The translations under genes were made by a program, and so were the position numbers. The notes beneath the pieces were generated by a model. The model saw only the letters and a program-made list of their open reading frames with translations, was not told the DNA's origin and searched no databases. Shown piece after piece: positions 44,582 through 53,539 of a DNA stretch of 64,000 bases. The number at the start of each line of letters is the position of its first letter. Position 1 is the stretch's first letter. The DNA comes from Clostridiaceae bacterium (GTDB lineage Bacteria; Bacillota; Clostridia; TANB77; CAG-508), in assembly GCA_021771025.1 (NCBI GenBank), contig JAETPW010000002.1, positions 62,001 to 126,000 on the forward strand, in the 5' to 3' direction.

Positions 44582-44606
44582 GTTTATCCTTCTTTCTTTT
44601 GTTACC

Positions 44607-44915
44607 TTAAAATTCATTTAAAATATCATTTTTATCGGTTACACCAACAAAGGTTTTTACTACTTTTCCATCTTTAAATACCAAAATGGTAGGAATGCTC
44701 ATTACTCCATATTCCATGGCTAAATCTTGGTTTTGGTCAATGTTTAATTTTCCTACAGTGGCTTTTTCACCCAATGCTTCTGAAATTTCTTCCATGATTG
44801 GTGCCATCATTTTACATGGTCCACACCAATCGGCATAGAAATCCACAAGGGCTGGGACTTCTGATTGGATAACCTCCTTATTGAAATTTTCACTGGTTAG
44901 TTTTACTGTACTCAT
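44607..44915 (-). CDS. trxA: Thioredoxin
   Basis: A 102-residue thioredoxin with the active site ADWCGPCKMMAPI and the cis-Pro region MSIPTILVFKDGK. It reduces protein disulfides and can feed the peroxiredoxin. It ends within the longest frame of the ATPase H subunit gene and lies 94 bases downstream of trxB, so the pair may be one transcript. Confidence 0.96.
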   Translation of the reverse strand: MSTVKLTSENFNKEVIQSEVPALVDFYADWCGPCKMMAPIMEEISEALGEKATVGKLNIDQNQDLAMEYGVMSIPTILVFKDGKVVKTFVGVTDKNDILNEF

Positions 44916-45009
44916 CTTTCATTTCTCCTTTTTCTTTTTATTTAGGTTTTATGGCAGAACCTATAACCCTGCTTTTTTAAGTATACTATTTTTTGTTTTT
45001 ATTTAATCC

Positions 45010-45882
45010 TTAGTTTTTACTTTTACTTCTCACGTATTGAATGGCTTGTAAACCGGCCGTAGCCCCCTCATATACTGCCTTACAAACTTGAAGTAGTCCT
45101 CCTGTGCAATCTCCACAAGCATAAATTCCGGGAATATTGGTTTCCATTTTTTCGTTAACCACAATGGTGTTTTGTTTGGTTAAAATGCCTAATTTTTTGG
45201 CTAATTCTGTTCCTCCTGCTACCCCTTGGGCAACAAAAATACCGTCCATTTCTAAACTAGTATCGTCTTGAAATCTTACTTCTCTTACTCGATTTTCCCC
45301 TTTGATTTCTTGGATTGGCTTGGTGTTAATTTCTACGTTATTTGCCCTAAATTCAGGGGCTTTTTCACCATTGGTTAAAATCGTAATTTGATCAGCAATG
45401 GCCAATAACTCATTGGTTTCTGCTAAAGCATAGTTTCCATTTCCGAGTACTGCTACTTTTTTTCCACGATAGAAAAATCCGTCACAAATCGCGCAATAGC
45501 TAACCCCTTTTCCTTCTAGTTCTTTAATGCCTTTAATTTCTACTTGTTTCTTTTTGTTTCCTAAGGCGATGATAACCGTTTTACTCTGATAATCTTGTTT
45601 GGTGGTTGAAATTTGAAAACCATTTTCCGTCATTCCTACTTTGATGACTTCTTCTTTTTTTACTTCCACTCCTAGATTTTCTGCTTGCTTAATTCCTGTA
45701 TCGTATAGTTCTTCCCCTGAAATCCCTTGGGAAAATCCATAATAGTTATCGATTTTCACTGCTTTTTCTAGGTTTGATGTTTCGTGATATAGAATTAATG
45801 TTTTTTGATTTGCTCTTTGGGTATACAAACTAGCAGAAATTCCCGCTGGTCCAGCACCAATAATAATAACATCATACATCAT
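45010..45882 (-). CDS. trxB: Thioredoxin reductase
   Basis: A 290-residue flavoprotein. FAD motif YDVIIIGAGPAGISASLYTQ at the start, redox pair in YCAICDGFFYRGK, NAD(P)H motif KVAVLGNGNYALAE and C-terminal FAD contact GIYACGDCTGG. NADPH-type pyridine motifs usually read GGGxSA; GNGNYA here is a variant, so ferredoxin- or NADH-linked action is possible. Start at 45882, as AAAGGATATCTTA precedes it; the longer frame is AT-rich leader. Confidence 0.92.
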   Translation of the reverse strand: MMYDVIIIGAGPAGISASLYTQRANQKTLILYHETSNLEKAVKIDNYYGFSQGISGEELYDTGIKQAENLGVEVKKEEVIKVGMTENGFQISTTKQDYQSKTVIIALGNKKKQVEIKGIKELEGKGVSYCAICDGFFYRGKKVAVLGNGNYALAETNELLAIADQITILTNGEKAPEFRANNVEINTKPIQEIKGENRVREVRFQDDTSLEMDGIFVAQGVAGGTELAKKLGILTKQNTIVVNEKMETNIPGIYACGDCTGGLLQVCKAVYEGATAGLQAIQYVRSKSKN

Positions 45883-45980
45883 TAAGATATCCTTTCTTTT
45901 TGAATCATATTCATTTTCTTTTATTTTATGGTTATTTTTTTCATAAGTCAATAACTTTAGCAAAATATTTTCTTGCTAGT

Positions 45981-46028
45981 GTTATTAGTTAACACTTTTA
46001 GGCGGACTTATTTTTCAAAACTATTAAC
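45981..46028. repeat. Hairpin element copy F, ends only
   Basis: 48 bp: left end GTTATTAGTTAACACTTTTA joined directly to right end GGCGGACTTATTTTTCAAAA plus CTATTAAC. Arms and centre are both missing. Confidence 0.7.
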
Positions 46029-46077
46029 TTGCTATTTCTATTTTATCATGATATATTCTTATTAAGGAGTGATCATT

Positions 46078-46878
46078 ATGTGGAAAAAAATTAAATCATT
46101 CTACCATGAAAATAAAAAAAGTACACTCACATTGTACTTTATTTTACGAATCTTAGTCATTATCAGTTTAATTATGCAAATTCTACATCAAAATTGGGCA
46201 AATGCTTTTCTCTGTATTTTGACCCTTATCTTATTTACCATTCCCTATTTTATCGATAAAACATTCAAAATTTCATTACCTAATGTTTTGGAATCAATTA
46301 TTCTACTTTTCATCTTTTCAGCAGAAATATTAGGCGAAATTCAAAACTTTTATGGTATTTTTAAGCATTGGGATACCATACTTCATACCTTAAATGGATT
46401 TTTATGTGCAGCAATTGGCTTTTCCTTAATTGATATTTTAAATCGAAATGAAAAATTCCATATTCAATTGTCCCCTATCTTTGTTGCTTTAGTTGCTTTC
46501 TGTTTTTCTATGACAGTTGGTGTTTTGTGGGAATTTGTTGAATTTGGTGCTGATCAATTTTTACAAACGGATATGCAAAAAGATCGCATTATATCATCTG
46601 TTTCTACTGTTACTTTAAATCCTGAGGGGAAAAATGTACCTGTTGTTTTGAATGAAATTGAAGAAACTACTATAGTTAGTCATAACAATGATGGTAACCT
46701 AGTAAACACTACCATTGAAAAAGGATACCTAGATATTGGCTTACAAGATACAATGAAAGATCTTTTGGTTAATTTTATTGGGGCAGTAGTCTTTTCTCTT
46801 ATTGGACTACTCTACATTAAAAATCGTGACAAATATTCTTTTGCGGAAAACTTTATTCCTACTTTGCACGATAATTAG
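46078..46878 (+). CDS. DUF2238/YjdF-like integral membrane protein
   Basis: A 266-residue protein with about six hydrophobic segments. HWDTILHTLNGFLCAAIGF and TVGVLWEFVEFGADQ are typical of the YjdF/DUF2238 group; the paired acidic and His residues in membrane segments hint at proton or metal handling, but the role is unknown. A hydrophilic loop (residues about 170-220) separates the last segment. Start ATG at 46078, 8 bases after AAGGAG; a GTG at 46069 lies too close to it. Confidence 0.75.
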   Translation: MWKKIKSFYHENKKSTLTLYFILRILVIISLIMQILHQNWANAFLCILTLILFTIPYFIDKTFKISLPNVLESIILLFIFSAEILGEIQNFYGIFKHWDTILHTLNGFLCAAIGFSLIDILNRNEKFHIQLSPIFVALVAFCFSMTVGVLWEFVEFGADQFLQTDMQKDRIISSVSTVTLNPEGKNVPVVLNEIEETTIVSHNNDGNLVNTTIEKGYLDIGLQDTMKDLLVNFIGAVVFSLIGLLYIKNRDKYSFAENFIPTLHDN

Positions 46879-46883
46879 TAAAA

Positions 46884-46938
46884 TAGCTTTGGTATTTTTT
46901 CCCTCCCAGTAGTTAAGAATCATACCAAAGCTTTTTTC
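46884..46938. terminator. Terminator of the YjdF-like gene
   Basis: AGCTTTGGTAT and ATACCAAAGCT form an 11-bp stem with a ~26-base loop, followed by TTTTTT. A-rich on the other side, so it may also serve metK. Confidence 0.8.
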
Positions 46939-46964
46939 GTATGTGTTTGATGAATAAAATTTTT

Positions 46965-48074
46965 TTACCAATTCATTATTTTCTCCCAAGGTAAGTTGTC
47001 TTTTCCGAAATGTCCATAGTTAGTGGTTTTTGAATATATTGGTTGTTTAAGGGCTAAGTATTTGATAATTCCTTCTGGTGTTAAGTCAAATTTTTCACGA
47101 ATATCTTTTACTAGTTCTTCTTCTGTTTTCTTTCCTGTTCCAAAAGTGTTTACCCATATAGATAGTGGTTCTCTCATTCCAATGGCATAAGACACTTGAA
47201 TTTCGCAGGCTTTAGCTAGCCCATTGGCTACCATATTTTTAGCAATATGTCTTAACATATAGGCAGCTGAGCGGTCTACTTTGCTTGGGTCTTTTCCTGA
47301 AAAAGCCCCTCCTCCATGCCTACTGTATCCTCCATAGGTATCCACAATGATTTTTCTTCCGGTTAATCCTGTGTCTCCTAAAGGTCCTCCAATTACAAAA
47401 CGTCCTGTTGGATTGATGTAGATATTGGTTTTTGGGTCCATCATTTCGGCGGGAATTACCGTTTTTATCACTTTTTCCATTAAGTCTTTTTTTAGTTGTT
47501 CCATCAATGTTTCTTCTGTATGTTGGGTTGAAATTAAGATGGTTTCAATTCGTTTCGGTCTATTATTTTCATATTCTACGGTTACTTGCGTTTTTCCATC
47601 TGGGCGAATATAGGGAATTTCTTCTTTTTTTCGTACTTCTGTCAAGCGTTTTGCTAGGCGATGTGCCATTTCTAAAGCATATGGCATATAATTATCAGTT
47701 TCATCACAAGCATAGCCAAACATAATTCCTTGGTCTCCTGCCCCTCCAACATCAACTCCCATGGCAATGTCTGGGCTTTGCCTTGTGATGTTGATGTGCA
47801 CTTCGCAATTACGATAGTCAATATCAGTTTGACTATTATCAAAACCAATCTCACGGATTGTGTCTCTTACCATTTCTTCCACATTAATACTCGCATTTGA
47901 GGTAATTTGCCCTGCTATCGTAATCGTATTTTTAGAAGCAAAGGTTTCTACTGCGACTCTTGATTCTTTATCCTGTTTCATACATTCATCTAATATTCGA
48001 TCTGAGATCGTATCACACAATTTATCGGGATGCCCCTCTGTTACACTCTCTGAGGTAAAATAGTAATGTTCCAT
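46965..48074 (-). CDS. metK: S-adenosylmethionine synthase
   Basis: A 369-residue MetK that makes SAM from methionine and [39 protein letters not shown] and [19 protein letters not shown] are intact. It is a little shorter than the usual 385-395 residues. No SAM riboswitch of the types that I know lies in the short leader. AGAAGGAAGATAA precedes the ATG. Confidence 0.97.
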   Translation of the reverse strand: MEHYYFTSESVTEGHPDKLCDTISDRILDECMKQDKESRVAVETFASKNTITIAGQITSNASINVEEMVRDTIREIGFDNSQTDIDYRNCEVHINITRQSPDIAMGVDVGGAGDQGIMFGYACDETDNYMPYALEMAHRLAKRLTEVRKKEEIPYIRPDGKTQVTVEYENNRPKRIETILISTQHTEETLMEQLKKDLMEKVIKTVIPAEMMDPKTNIYINPTGRFVIGGPLGDTGLTGRKIIVDTYGGYSRHGGGAFSGKDPSKVDRSAAYMLRHIAKNMVANGLAKACEIQVSYAIGMREPLSIWVNTFGTGKKTEEELVKDIREKFDLTPEGIIKYLALKQPIYSKTTNYGHFGKDNLPWEKIMNW

Positions 48075-48108
48075 TTATCTTCCTTCTTTCTCTAAATTCT
48101 CTTGCCCT

Positions 48109-48137
48109 ACTATATACCATTTTTCTAAAAAATTCAA
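48109..48137 (-). promoter_or_regulatory. Promoter of metK
   Basis: Minus-strand TTGAAT (48132-48137), 17-base spacer, TATAGT (48109-48114), 35 bases before metK. Confidence 0.65.
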
Positions 48138-48166
48138 CTCTATTTTTAACGTTACTCTGAAATTAT

Positions 48167-48412
48167 GTTACTAGTTAAGACTTTTACTCTAAATTAGCTC
48201 TGAACCAAAGTTATCTGTGTATTTTCCAGATAAATTTACATCCGACAGTTCCCTAAGACCCGCGTCAGGCTTAAAACCCGATAACAGGCTTCTTTGTTAG
48301 GGACTTAAGGGTTTTAAAACGACTCTGCTATGGAGGATTAAATTTATCTGGAAAATACACAGATAACTTTGGTTCAGAGCGGACTTATTCCTCAAAACTT
48401 TTAACTAGTAAC
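48167..48412. repeat. Hairpin element copy G (full length, best ends)
   Basis: 246 bp with the clearest terminal inverted repeat: GTTACTAGTTAA at the left, TTAACTAGTAAC at the right. Arms ACCAAAGTTATCTGTGTATT plus TTCCAGAT pair with ATCTGGAA plus AATACACAGATAACTTTGGT; the A in CCAG is matched by T in CTGG. Inner stem TTAAAACCC/GGGTTTTAA. It lies upstream of the metK promoter. Confidence 0.9.
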
Positions 48413-48462
48413 GAAATTATTAGTTAATCGTTTTGAGCGATAAGTTCGTCATTTTGAGCAAC

Positions 48463-48500
48463 AAAAAACCAGTTTTCTTAAGAGAAAAACTGGTTTTTTG
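48463..48500. terminator. Terminator of the DUF308 gene
   Basis: AAAAAACCAGTTTT, loop CTTAAGAG, AAAACTGGTTTTTT. Symmetric, so it acts on both strands; only the minus side has a gene (ends at 48510). Confidence 0.85.
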
Positions 48501-48509
48501 TCTATGTTT

Positions 48510-49052
48510 TTAATCATCTAAATCTAAATAATTTTTTACTTTTTTGATAAAAATTCCTCTAGTAATCAAATCAAGTACGGCATAAATGATAATGATTGTT
48601 CCTACCATTTGTATAGCTAATGTATTGCTTACTAAAATCACAATACCAGCAATAATCATCAACATAGCACAAATTACCGTTGTTGTCCAATAACCTGATT
48701 TTACTTGTTTCCAAGCAAGTGATGTTTGGAAATTCATGATACCAGAACCGATGATCCATACTCCTAAGATAATTCTAAAAATCGCTGAAATTAAATCTGA
48801 ACAAAATAAAATCACTACTCCAAAAACAACAGCAATCAAGGCCATCGTTAGTAAATAATCTTCTTTGTCTTTACTAGTAAAATAATCCATTAATTTCAAA
48901 AATCCCATAATAACGAATATCATTCCTAATAAAATAGAAATCATAGACATTATTTCGGTTGGTTTGGCGATAAGTAATGCTCCAAAAATGATGAATACAA
49001 TGGAGATTAAAAGATCAGCCCAACTTGCTCTTTTTAAAAAACGTTCAAACAT
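48510..49052 (-). CDS. DUF308 (HdeD-like) membrane protein
   Basis: A 180-residue protein with six hydrophobic segments arranged as three pairs, the pattern of the DUF308/HdeD family (IVFIIFGALLIAKPTEIMSM at the first pair). HdeD is linked to acid resistance in enterics, but the function in Bacillota is unknown. GAGAGGGAGATACAC precedes the ATG. It is 95 bases downstream of the tetR gene on the same strand and may be its target. Confidence 0.85.
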   Translation of the reverse strand: MFERFLKRASWADLLISIVFIIFGALLIAKPTEIMSMISILLGMIFVIMGFLKLMDYFTSKDKEDYLLTMALIAVVFGVVILFCSDLISAIFRIILGVWIIGSGIMNFQTSLAWKQVKSGYWTTTVICAMLMIIAGIVILVSNTLAIQMVGTIIIIYAVLDLITRGIFIKKVKNYLDLDD

Positions 49053-49147
49053 GTGTATCTCCCTCTCTTTCTTTCGTATTTGATGACATTATCATATCAT
49101 ATTCGCTAAAAAATGTATAGTATTTTTTGACTTTTTATTCAACATTT

Positions 49148-49756
49148 TCATTTCTCCATTCCACGTTTCAATATCTCAATCTGCCTGATTAATGACTTCC
49201 TCCCTTGCTCTTGATTTACTCGATTCGTAATCACTTCCATGATGTTTGTCCTTACCGCATTAGTTACCAATTTCATCATTTCTTCTAAATCTTCGTCCTC
49301 TACTAAGTTTAATTTTGAACGATCAATGGGAATTTGATGAATAACTAAATGATGAGAATGTGGCATTTTATGTATTTCGTCGAACAATAATTTATTTTCA
49401 TTTTTTAATTCTTGCATAACATTTTGACAAAGTTTCATTTCTTCTTTTTGGTGAATTCCTTCAACTACATGGTCAAAAATAGCTATGGCAGTAGTAAATA
49501 AATCTCCTTGGTTTTCTTCTAAAAGGTGACGAATTTTTTTCTTTTCTGTTTTCTTAAATTCTTCCATCATGTAGGTTATGGCATCTTCTTTGTCGTCAAA
49601 ATATTGATAAAAACTTCCTCTTGGAATGTTTGCCTCTTCAATTACACGACTAATTGAGGCCTCGGCAAATGATACTCGGCTAAATTCCTTTTTTAAGGCT
49701 TGTTCTATTTTTCTCTTTTTCTCCTCTGGTAAACGAAAAAACGTCTCTTTAGGCAT
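49148..49756 (-). CDS. TetR family transcriptional regulator
   Basis: A 202-residue repressor. The N-terminal helix-turn-helix is SFAEASISRVIEEANIPRGS, followed by FYQYFDDKEDAITYMMEEF, the classical TetR signature. The C-terminal ligand-binding part is not conserved. The perfect AATGAC-N5-GTCATT dyad at its own transcription start suggests autoregulation. The neighbouring DUF308 gene may be co-regulated. Confidence 0.92.
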   Translation of the reverse strand: MPKETFFRLPEEKKRKIEQALKKEFSRVSFAEASISRVIEEANIPRGSFYQYFDDKEDAITYMMEEFKKTEKKKIRHLLEENQGDLFTTAIAIFDHVVEGIHQKEEMKLCQNVMQELKNENKLLFDEIHKMPHSHHLVIHQIPIDRSKLNLVEDEDLEEMMKLVTNAVRTNIMEVITNRVNQEQGRKSLIRQIEILKRGMEK

Positions 49757-49780
49757 AGGATCACCTCACTAATTATCCAT

Positions 49781-49834
49781 AATGACACCACGTCATTTTT
49801 TCCTATTATACTACTTTTATTTTTGTTCTGTCAA
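49781..49834 (-). promoter_or_regulatory. Promoter and dyad operator of tetR
   Basis: Minus-strand TTGACA (49829-49834), 18-base spacer, TATAAT (49805-49810). AATGAC-N5-GTCATT (49781-49797) lies at the transcription start, the usual position for a TetR operator. Confidence 0.75.
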
Positions 49835-49892
49835 TTACGCTATTTTGTCCCTATTTTACCGTTTTGTTCTTGGGGAATTTTTTACTAGGGAA

Positions 49893-49932
49893 ATTTCTTA
49901 TAGGGAAGAAAAGGGCGTCCCCCTTTTTCCCT
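49893..49932. repeat. REP-like GGGCGTCCCC unit
   Basis: TAGGGAAGAAAAGGGCGTCC and CCCTTTTTCCC: a half-unit of the 26106-26245 inverted repeat, downstream of rpmF. Confidence 0.65.
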
Positions 49933-49954
49933 CTTTTTCTCTTTGTTTCTCAGA

Positions 49955-49990
49955 AAACAAAAAATAGCACTTGGTGAAGTACTACTTTCT
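49955..49990 (-). terminator. Terminator of rpmF
   Basis: Minus strand AGTACTT, loop CACC, AAGTGCT (one G-U), then ATTTTTTG, just after the rpmF stop. Confidence 0.75.
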
Positions 49991-49994
49991 CATT

Positions 49995-50186
49995 TTACGC
50001 ATTTTCAGTTTCTTTTTTTGCTACAACTTCTTTTCCGTTGTAATATCCACAATTACTGCAAACTCTGTGTGGCATGATTGGTTCATGACAGTGTGGACAA
50101 GTAGCAAAGTTTGGCTCTTCTTTTTTCCAAGTTGAACGTTTTGCGTGTGTTCTTGCTTTTGACCATCTTCTTTTTGGTTGTGCCAT
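49995..50186 (-). CDS. rpmF: Ribosomal protein bL32
   Basis: A 63-residue L32. MAQPKRRWSKARTHAKRSTW is the standard start (usually MAVPKR), and the zinc pair CPHCHEP...CSNCGYY is complete. AAGGAGGGATAAAA precedes the ATG. The common upstream partner yceD (DUF177) is not here; a DUF5662 gene lies upstream instead. Confidence 0.96.
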   Translation of the reverse strand: MAQPKRRWSKARTHAKRSTWKKEEPNFATCPHCHEPIMPHRVCSNCGYYNGKEVVAKKETENA

Positions 50187-50280
50187 TTTTATCCCTCCTT
50201 GTTTAGATACAGGTATATATCTTTCCTTTTCTTCTTTATTGTCACTATAAGATTATACAAGTATTTTTTGCATTTGTCAA

Positions 50281-50844
50281 CTAGTTGCCGACAATATTTT
50301 TGGTACCGCAATATTTTTGGTATAATTGTTTCACATTTTTCTTGGTTAATACGGGATCGATGCCTTTTTGGCTTACTTGTGTCATAAAGTCAGTAATTAA
50401 TAATTTAATTTTTTCATTAGCCATGATTTTCTTTTTTTCTTTTTCCCAGTAACTTAATTCATATTCTTTTGTCCATTTCTTTCCTTGATAAACAATTCCT
50501 GCTGCTAATTTGTCACATAACATTTCTGCTAAATAGGGGTATGGCATGATTGGTGTTTGTTCTGGTGCTGTTAAATCAACCCAATATTCGTGGTGATGTT
50601 TATTTCTTCCTTTATGGTGTAACCATGCTTCTGAATATCCTTTTTTACGTTTACAATCAGAGATTGGTGAGTGATCTCCGTTAAAGTATTTTATACTTTC
50701 TCCAAATTCAGTGGGCGAATATTTGGATAGGTCATGAACTAGCCCTCTCCATGGTTCTCCTACTTTTAAGCATAAACGAAATACCACCCATTTGTGTTTG
50801 GTGATTAAGCAAAAATGTTTGATGATTCTTTGTGCTAAATTCAT
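50281..50844 (-). CDS. DUF5662 family protein
   Basis: A 187-residue protein with HDLSKYSPTEFG and the His-rich HHKGRNKHHHEYW, the DUF5662 pattern. The HD and His residues suggest a metal-binding, HD-like hydrolase fold, but no activity is known. AAAGGAGAAAAAAGAA precedes the ATG. It lies upstream of rpmF with about 95 bases between. Confidence 0.85.
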   Translation of the reverse strand: MNLAQRIIKHFCLITKHKWVVFRLCLKVGEPWRGLVHDLSKYSPTEFGESIKYFNGDHSPISDCKRKKGYSEAWLHHKGRNKHHHEYWVDLTAPEQTPIMPYPYLAEMLCDKLAAGIVYQGKKWTKEYELSYWEKEKKKIMANEKIKLLITDFMTQVSQKGIDPVLTKKNVKQLYQKYCGTKNIVGN

Positions 50845-50879
50845 TTCTTTTTTCTCCTTTATGGTACTAGCTGGTTATT

Positions 50880-51076
50880 TTGAGTTATTTCTACTATTTC
50901 TACTATTTCTACTATTTCTTCTATTTTGGTTATTTCTAGTTATTCTTACTATTTCCGCTGGTTTGTGGTTATTCTTATTATTTCTGCTGATTTCTGGCTA
51001 TTTGTAGTTGTTATTCTTACCTTTCTGCTGATTTCTGGTTATTTCTAGTTGTTATTCTTACCCTTCTGCTGATTGG
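50880..51076. repeat. Two tandem repeat tracts before asnB
   Basis: First CTATTTCTA repeated about four times (50889-50925), then a ~42-bp unit (TTATTCTTACCTTTCTGCTG, ATTTCTGGTTATTTCTAGTTG) in about three diverging copies at 50969-51010, 51011-51051 and 51052-51076, with an older partial one at 50940. The 50845-51237 gap has no gene; the asnB promoter must lie at its right end. Confidence 0.75.
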
Positions 51077-51237
51077 TATTTATCTTTGTTTATTTTCTAG
51101 CCCAATTATATCAAATCATCTGAAAAAATCAAGCACATTTTTTGCTTTTTTGCATATACTACTTAGAGTTAATTTGTTCCTTTATTCTTATTTTTTAGAA
51201 TAAGGAATGGAAATGGTGAAAGGAGATTTGTCGTTTT

Positions 51238-53074
51238 ATGTGTGGTTTTGTTGGGTTTGTTGATTATAAAAAAGATTTGACGAAAGAAAAAACGATTTTA
51301 GAAAATATGAATCAAACGTTAAGTAAGCGAGGTCCTGATGAGTGTGGTGTTTACTCTGCACCTCATGTAGGGTTAGCTCATCGAAGGTTGATTGTCATTG
51401 ATCCTGTTCGGTGGTAAACAACCGATGATGGAGTCCTTTTCTGATGGTGATTATGTTTTGGTGTATAATGGTCAATTGTATAATACAGAAGAACTTCGTG
51501 AGGAATTAGTAAGTCATGGTTATACGTTTAACGGTCATTCTGATACAGAAGTTTTGCTGAAAAGCTATTTGCATTATGGCGAAGAAGTGGTTCATCATTT
51601 GAATGGTATTTTTGCTTTTGCGATTTGGAATCCAAGGCAGGAATCGTTATTTTTAGCGCGTGATCATTTTGGGGTTAAACCTTTATTTTATACCCTATGC
51701 GAGGGCACTTTGTTATTTGCTTCTGAATTAAAAGCTTTGTTTGTTTATCCAGGAGTCGAAAAAGTAATTGATGATCAAGGCATAGGAGAATTGTTTGGTA
51801 TCGGCCCTGCTCACACTCCTGGTACTACTGTTTTTCGTCATATTTATGAATTAAAACCTGCTCACTTGGCTGTTTTTAATCGTTCTGGTTTTCATGATGA
51901 GCGTTATTGGAAATTAGTTTCTAAGCCTCATGTGGATTCGTTTGAGAAAACTTGCGATACCGTTGAACATTTATTAGCCGATTCTATTACTAGGCAATTG
52001 GTTTCTGATGTTCCATTATGTACTTTTCTTTCAGGTGGTTTAGATTCTAGTATCATTACTAAATATGCTTCTGATTATTGTGTGAATAAAGGATTACCTC
52101 CTTTGGATACGTATTCGATTGATTATGTGGATAATGATAAAAATTTTGTTAAAAGTGATTTTCAGCCAAATTCTGATCAGCATTATATTGATATTATGAC
52201 AAATGCACTTCACACCAATCATCATTCGATTGTGATTGATACCCCAGAGCTTGCTAATAGCTTAGAAGATGCTATGATTGCCCGTGATATGCCGGGAATG
52301 GCAGATATTGATTCTTCTCTTTATTTGTTTTGCCAGCGTGTTAAACCGGAAATGACGGTTTCTTTGACGGGTGAATGTGCTGATGAAATTTTTGGAGGTT
52401 ATCCTTGGTTTTTCCGTGAAGATGCACTAACTAGTGGAACTTTTCCTTGGTCAATTGCTGTTTCGGAGAGGCAAAATTTGTTACACCCAGAAATAAGTAA
52501 GCAAGTTCATTTGAAAGAATACATTGATTATCGTTATCAAGAGAGTTTATCTGAGGTGGATATTTTGCCAGTTGATTCTCCTGAAACAGCGGAAAAAAGG
52601 AAAATATCGTATTTGACGTTAACGTGGTTTATGCAGACTCTTTTGGATCGTTCTGATCGTATGGCTATGGCTAATGGGTTTGAACTTCGTGTTCCTTTTT
52701 GTGATTATCGCTTAGCTGAGTATGTATGGAATATTCCTTGGGAAATGAAGGCTTTGCATGGACGTGAAAAAGGTTTGCTTCGTCATATTGCGGAAAAGAT
52801 TTTGCCTGAGGAAATTGTAAAGAGAAAAAAATCACCTTATCCTAAAACACATAATCCTACTTATTTAGCGAAAGTGAAGGATATGTTTGGTAAGGTACTT
52901 TCTGATAAAAATGCGCCTATTCGTGATTTACTTAATGTTCCTTATTTGGAAGAAATTTTGGCTACTGATGGTAAAGCTTTTAGTAGGCCTTGGTTTGGGC
53001 AATTGATGACCCGGCCCACAGCTGATGGCTTATCTTTGTCAGGTGAATATGTGGCTGGAGAGGTATCAGCCTAA
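51238..53074 (+). pseudogene. asnB: Asparagine synthase (glutamine-hydrolysing), one frameshift
   Basis: The gene starts at the ATG at 51238 (AAAGGAGATTTGTCG before it) with MCGFVGFVDY: Cys2 is the glutaminase nucleophile. It reads on to HRRLIVIDPV and then hits TAA at 51415. The remaining 555 codons continue in the +1 frame from GGKQPMMESFSDGDYVLVYN, with the ATP-binding FLSGGLDSSII and ending VAGEVSA at 53074. One extra base near 51409 explains everything; all else is intact, so it is a very recent mutation or a sequencing error. AsnB makes asparagine from aspartate, glutamine and ATP. Confidence 0.85.
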
Positions 53075-53081
53075 AATTGAA
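53009..53081 (+). repeat. asnB 3'-end direct repeat, original copy
   Basis: 73 bases covering the last codons and stop of asnB; repeated with four mismatches at 54653-54725. Confidence 0.85.
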
Positions 53082-53094
53082 TGGTAAAATGGTA

Positions 53095-53121
53095 AAGAGG
53101 TCACAATGCGACCTCTTTTTG
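53095..53121 (+). terminator. Terminator of asnB
   Basis: AGAGGTC, loop ACAATGC, GACCTCT, then TTTTG. Confidence 0.85.
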
Positions 53122-53125
53122 TTTT

Positions 53126-53410
53126 TTATCTTACTATCAATAGTACGCATCCTCTTCTTGGAACCGCATAATATTCAAGTCCCAAGAAAAGAAAAAAGGC
53201 TTCCCAATAATTTTTCCCGTTCTTTCTCTTTATGGGACAATCTGTCATCTTTAAGACATCTATAGATACAGAATATACACCTTCTTCTTCAAGTTTAATT
53301 GCATTTCTTAATTCCGTACTGTTTTTAAAAAAATTCTCTGCAATTTCTGTATCATTTTTTGTCTCTTTCACTTCTCCTTTTGGTAATAGTTCTAATAATT
53401 CTTTTTTCAT
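53126..53410 (-). CDS. Small unknown protein inside the asnB insert
   Basis: A 94-residue acidic protein (MKKELLELLPKGEVKETKND to a hydrophobic C-terminus with YYAVPRRGCVLLIVR). The start is set at the second of two ATGs, 5 bases after GGGAGG. No family recognised. It lies in the 1.6-kb segment bounded by the two asnB 3' repeats, together with the ORF6N gene. Confidence 0.6.
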   Translation of the reverse strand: MKKELLELLPKGEVKETKNDTEIAENFFKNSTELRNAIKLEEEGVYSVSIDVLKMTDCPIKRKNGKNYWEAFFLFLGLEYYAVPRRGCVLLIVR

Positions 53411-53539
53411 CATTTCCTCCCGCCATTTGGCTTATGCTTATTAATAGTTTCATTTATATAAACTTATCTCGATGTTGCTAAGATAAGAGGTTTTTCTACT
53501 AAACTCATGCAATTATATTAGCATAATTTCACTAACATT

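Noticed and set aside
48075..48166. SAM riboswitch in front of metK
   Set aside because: The short leader (about 30 nt after the promoter) has no SAM-I, SAM-II or SMK-box features.
53462..53500. CTTATCT...AGATAAG stem near 53462 as a terminator for the ORF6N gene
   Set aside because: No T-run on the minus strand after the stem; left unassigned.
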